DNA of 15,149 bases, from assembly GCA_028705705.1 (NCBI GenBank), contig JAQWCZ010000013.1:1-15149 (forward strand). Direction: 5' to 3'. Positions 13,679-15,149 of this stretch are shown here, piece by piece. Each line of letters starts with the position of its first letter. Within the stretch, counting starts at the first letter, position 1. The notes under the pieces are model-generated. The model had not been told where the DNA came from, searched no databases, and was given only the letters and a program-made list of their open reading frames with translations. The stretch is from Paludibacter sp. Its GTDB lineage: Bacteria > Bacteroidota > Bacteroidia > Bacteroidales > Paludibacteraceae. Position numbers and translations under genes: made by a program.

Positions 13679-15149
13679 TCACAATTCTCCAATAAAAAAT
13701 TTCGTATTGAATATTTTAATACAATCTCCTCCTACTCTAACCAAATAGCAAGCTGGATGAACATTTAACGTAATTGAATTTACTCCTTCATGCAAAACTC
13801 CTTGCGCAAGCATATGCCCCCCAATATTATAAATCGCATAATATGAAATTTTATCTGTATTAATTATTAGACCACTCTCAGTAGGCAACACTTGAATAAT
13901 GCTTTTTTTCAATACAGTATTGATAGCCGTTTCATCATTCTGTAATTCAAAAGCACCTAAACAAGCAACCGATCGATCTCTTGTTTTCCCCCGCTGATCT
14001 TTAGTCAAATATGAATTAAGCACATCATCATTATTTATATCAATACCTAAAACGGCTTCTGATAAATCGGAAATATTAAGTTTGGCGATTGTCTGATTTC
14101 CAAACAATTTAGACTTCAACATTACCGTTGGGACACAACCTCCATTAGATGTTAATGTGGCAATAAACCGATCAGACACAACTGTTCCAGTTAATAATCC
14201 TTCAGTATTTGTTAGTCCAACAGAATAAGAATTAGCAGCTATGTCAGATGTATCCAAGAGGATATTGGTATTTGACGTTGCAGTAAACAAGTTATTATTA
14301 GAGGAGTACGTTTCAACTCTTGTATAAAAATCCCCATAACCAGATTGTGATAAATTACCAGCCACAACATTATTCTTCAATATTAATAATCCATCGCGCA
14401 AATAAATAGCTCCACCTAAATAATCAGACAATGTTCCATTCGATTTTGTACCTTCCACCAGATTACCAACAAATGTATTATTTAGTAATTTAAAAGATGT
14501 TCCTGCTGCCGCATAAATATATAACGCACTTCCACCAAGTGATGAAAACAATTGTTTATTACCATAAACTGCATTATTTGCAAAAGTGTTATTTACCAAT
14601 GTGGTTGTAGCAGTAAAAGCTACATTGTAAAAAGTCAAAGCTCCATAATTTTTCGACTCATTCGCATATAATGTATTTCCATAGAAATAACATTTTTCTG
14701 CATCCTTTACATAGCAAGCACTTCCAGAAGTAGCAGAATTATTTTCAAATGTAGTATTTTTGATTGAAAGTTCCATATTTGTACCATTGAAATAAACAGC
14801 ACCACCAGTAGAAGAAGCTGTATTTCCTTCAAAAGAACTACTATCACAACAAAATGAACCTATATTAAAAATTCCTCCACCCGAAGTTGCGGTATTTGCT
14901 TTTATCTGGACATTTTTCAAAATTAAGGCTCCTGCATTATATACTGCTCCTCCTTTTCCCGTTGTGGAAACATCATATCCTCCCTGCAATTTAATATCTT
15001 GAAGTGTAAGTTTAGCCGAAGTAAGCGTTATGAGTGTATGAATATTATCATTACCCCCCGAAAGCAATTGAGAATTTTCCTCACCGTAAATATCATCACC
15101 AAGTAAATCTCCTGAAAGAACTGTTAATGGATTCCCATTTTTATCCGTT
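13679..15149 (-). CDS. Secreted beta-helix (choice-of-anchor Q type) protein with probable type IX sorting tail, N-terminus outside window
   Basis: The reading frame is open to the window edge, so about 490 C-terminal residues are seen and the start lies upstream of this strand's visible part. The visible N-terminal part reads NPLTVLSGDLLGDDIYGEEN and then a long right-handed parallel beta-helix with repeated short turns: GGAVYN, GGGIFN, GGAVYF, NTTFENN, NNTFANN, NNTFVGN, GGAIYL. The close DQRGKTRDRSVACLGAFE is the usual end of choice-of-anchor Q polymorphic beta-helix proteins. The last 75 or so residues resemble a T9SS type A sorting domain (YYAIYNIGGHMLAQGVL, then GVNSITLNV...YLVRV). The protein should be surface-attached or secreted; binding or pectin-lyase-like activity is possible but no catalytic site is evident. 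The gene looks more A/T-rich than its neighbours. Its stop lies about 200 bp from the divisome gene, with no clear terminator between. Confidence 0.85.
   Translation of the reverse strand, partial: TDKNGNPLTVLSGDLLGDDIYGEENSQLLSGGNDNIHTLITLTSAKLTLQDIKLQGGYDVSTTGKGGAVYNAGALILKNVQIKANTATSGGGIFNIGSFCCDSSSFEGNTASSTGGAVYFNGTNMELSIKNTTFENNSATSGSACYVKDAEKCYFYGNTLYANESKNYGALTFYNVAFTATTTLVNNTFANNAVYGNKQLFSSLGGSALYIYAAAGTSFKLLNNTFVGNLVEGTKSNGTLSDYLGGAIYLRDGLLILKNNVVAGNLSQSGYGDFYTRVETYSSNNNLFTATSNTNILLDTSDIAANSYSVGLTNTEGLLTGTVVSDRFIATLTSNGGCVPTVMLKSKLFGNQTIAKLNISDLSEAVLGIDINNDDVLNSYLTKDQRGKTRDRSVACLGAFELQNDETAINTVLKKSIIQVLPTESGLIINTDKISYYAIYNIGGHMLAQGVLHEGVNSITLNVHPACYLVRVGGDCIKIFNTKFFIGEL

Noticed and set aside
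1..15149. tRNA or rRNA genes
   Set aside because: I saw no cloverleaf with a T-loop GTTCRA-type motif and no rRNA-like segment on either strand by reading; a covariance search would be more sensitive.

Overview
The window looks like chromosomal DNA from a member of the Bacteroidota, most likely order Bacteroidales. The evidence is indirect but consistent. Several genes are preceded by the Bacteroidota -7 promoter element TAnnTTTG. Shine-Dalgarno sequences are weak or absent. The protein set is typical: a one-chain glycine decarboxylase, an OmpH/Skp-like anchored protein, a DivIC-like protein, exported Gfo/Idh/MocA oxidoreductases, and a beta-helix protein with what looks like a type IX secretion sorting tail. 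That tail would fit Bacteroidales outside the genus Bacteroides. I cannot name the species.

Layout. 1-347 is the 3' end of an IS256-family insertion sequence. Its inferred right terminus lies a few bases from the stop codon of the next gene. 352-3194 (minus strand) holds a beta-CASP metallo-beta-lactamase-fold nuclease and, upstream of it, a DEAD-box RNA helicase. About 115 bp of REP-like palindromes and 20-bp-period repeats separate them. 3195-3331 is a divergent promoter region with the same -7 box (TAACTTTG) on both strands. 3332-6184 (plus) is gcvP. 6287-7138 (plus) holds a small membrane protein and an OmpH/Skp-like anchored coiled-coil protein, ending in a strong hairpin that can work in both directions.

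7220-13480 is a run of seven minus-strand genes. In transcription order they are: DivIC/FtsB-like division protein, four-helix membrane protein, DoxX-family membrane protein, two Gfo/Idh/MocA oxidoreductases with twin-arginine N-termini, a DUF1080 (3-keto-glycoside hydrolase/lyase type) lipoprotein, and an exported xylose-isomerase-like TIM-barrel protein. The only promoter match I find for the run is just upstream of the DivIC gene. 13679-15149 (minus) is the C-terminal part of a secreted beta-helix protein that runs off the window.

The last five genes of the run (DoxX, two oxidoreductases, DUF1080, TIM barrel) make a coherent set. They resemble the oxidise-at-C3, cleave, reduce route for breaking glycosides without a classical glycoside hydrolase. 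Every member carries an export signal, a lipobox or membrane segments, so the chemistry probably takes place outside the cytoplasm. The DoxX protein is a plausible but unproven electron outlet to quinone. This is the part of the window most worth following up. The rest is mainly housekeeping (RNA metabolism, glycine cleavage, cell division, envelope) with small repeats and one mobile element.
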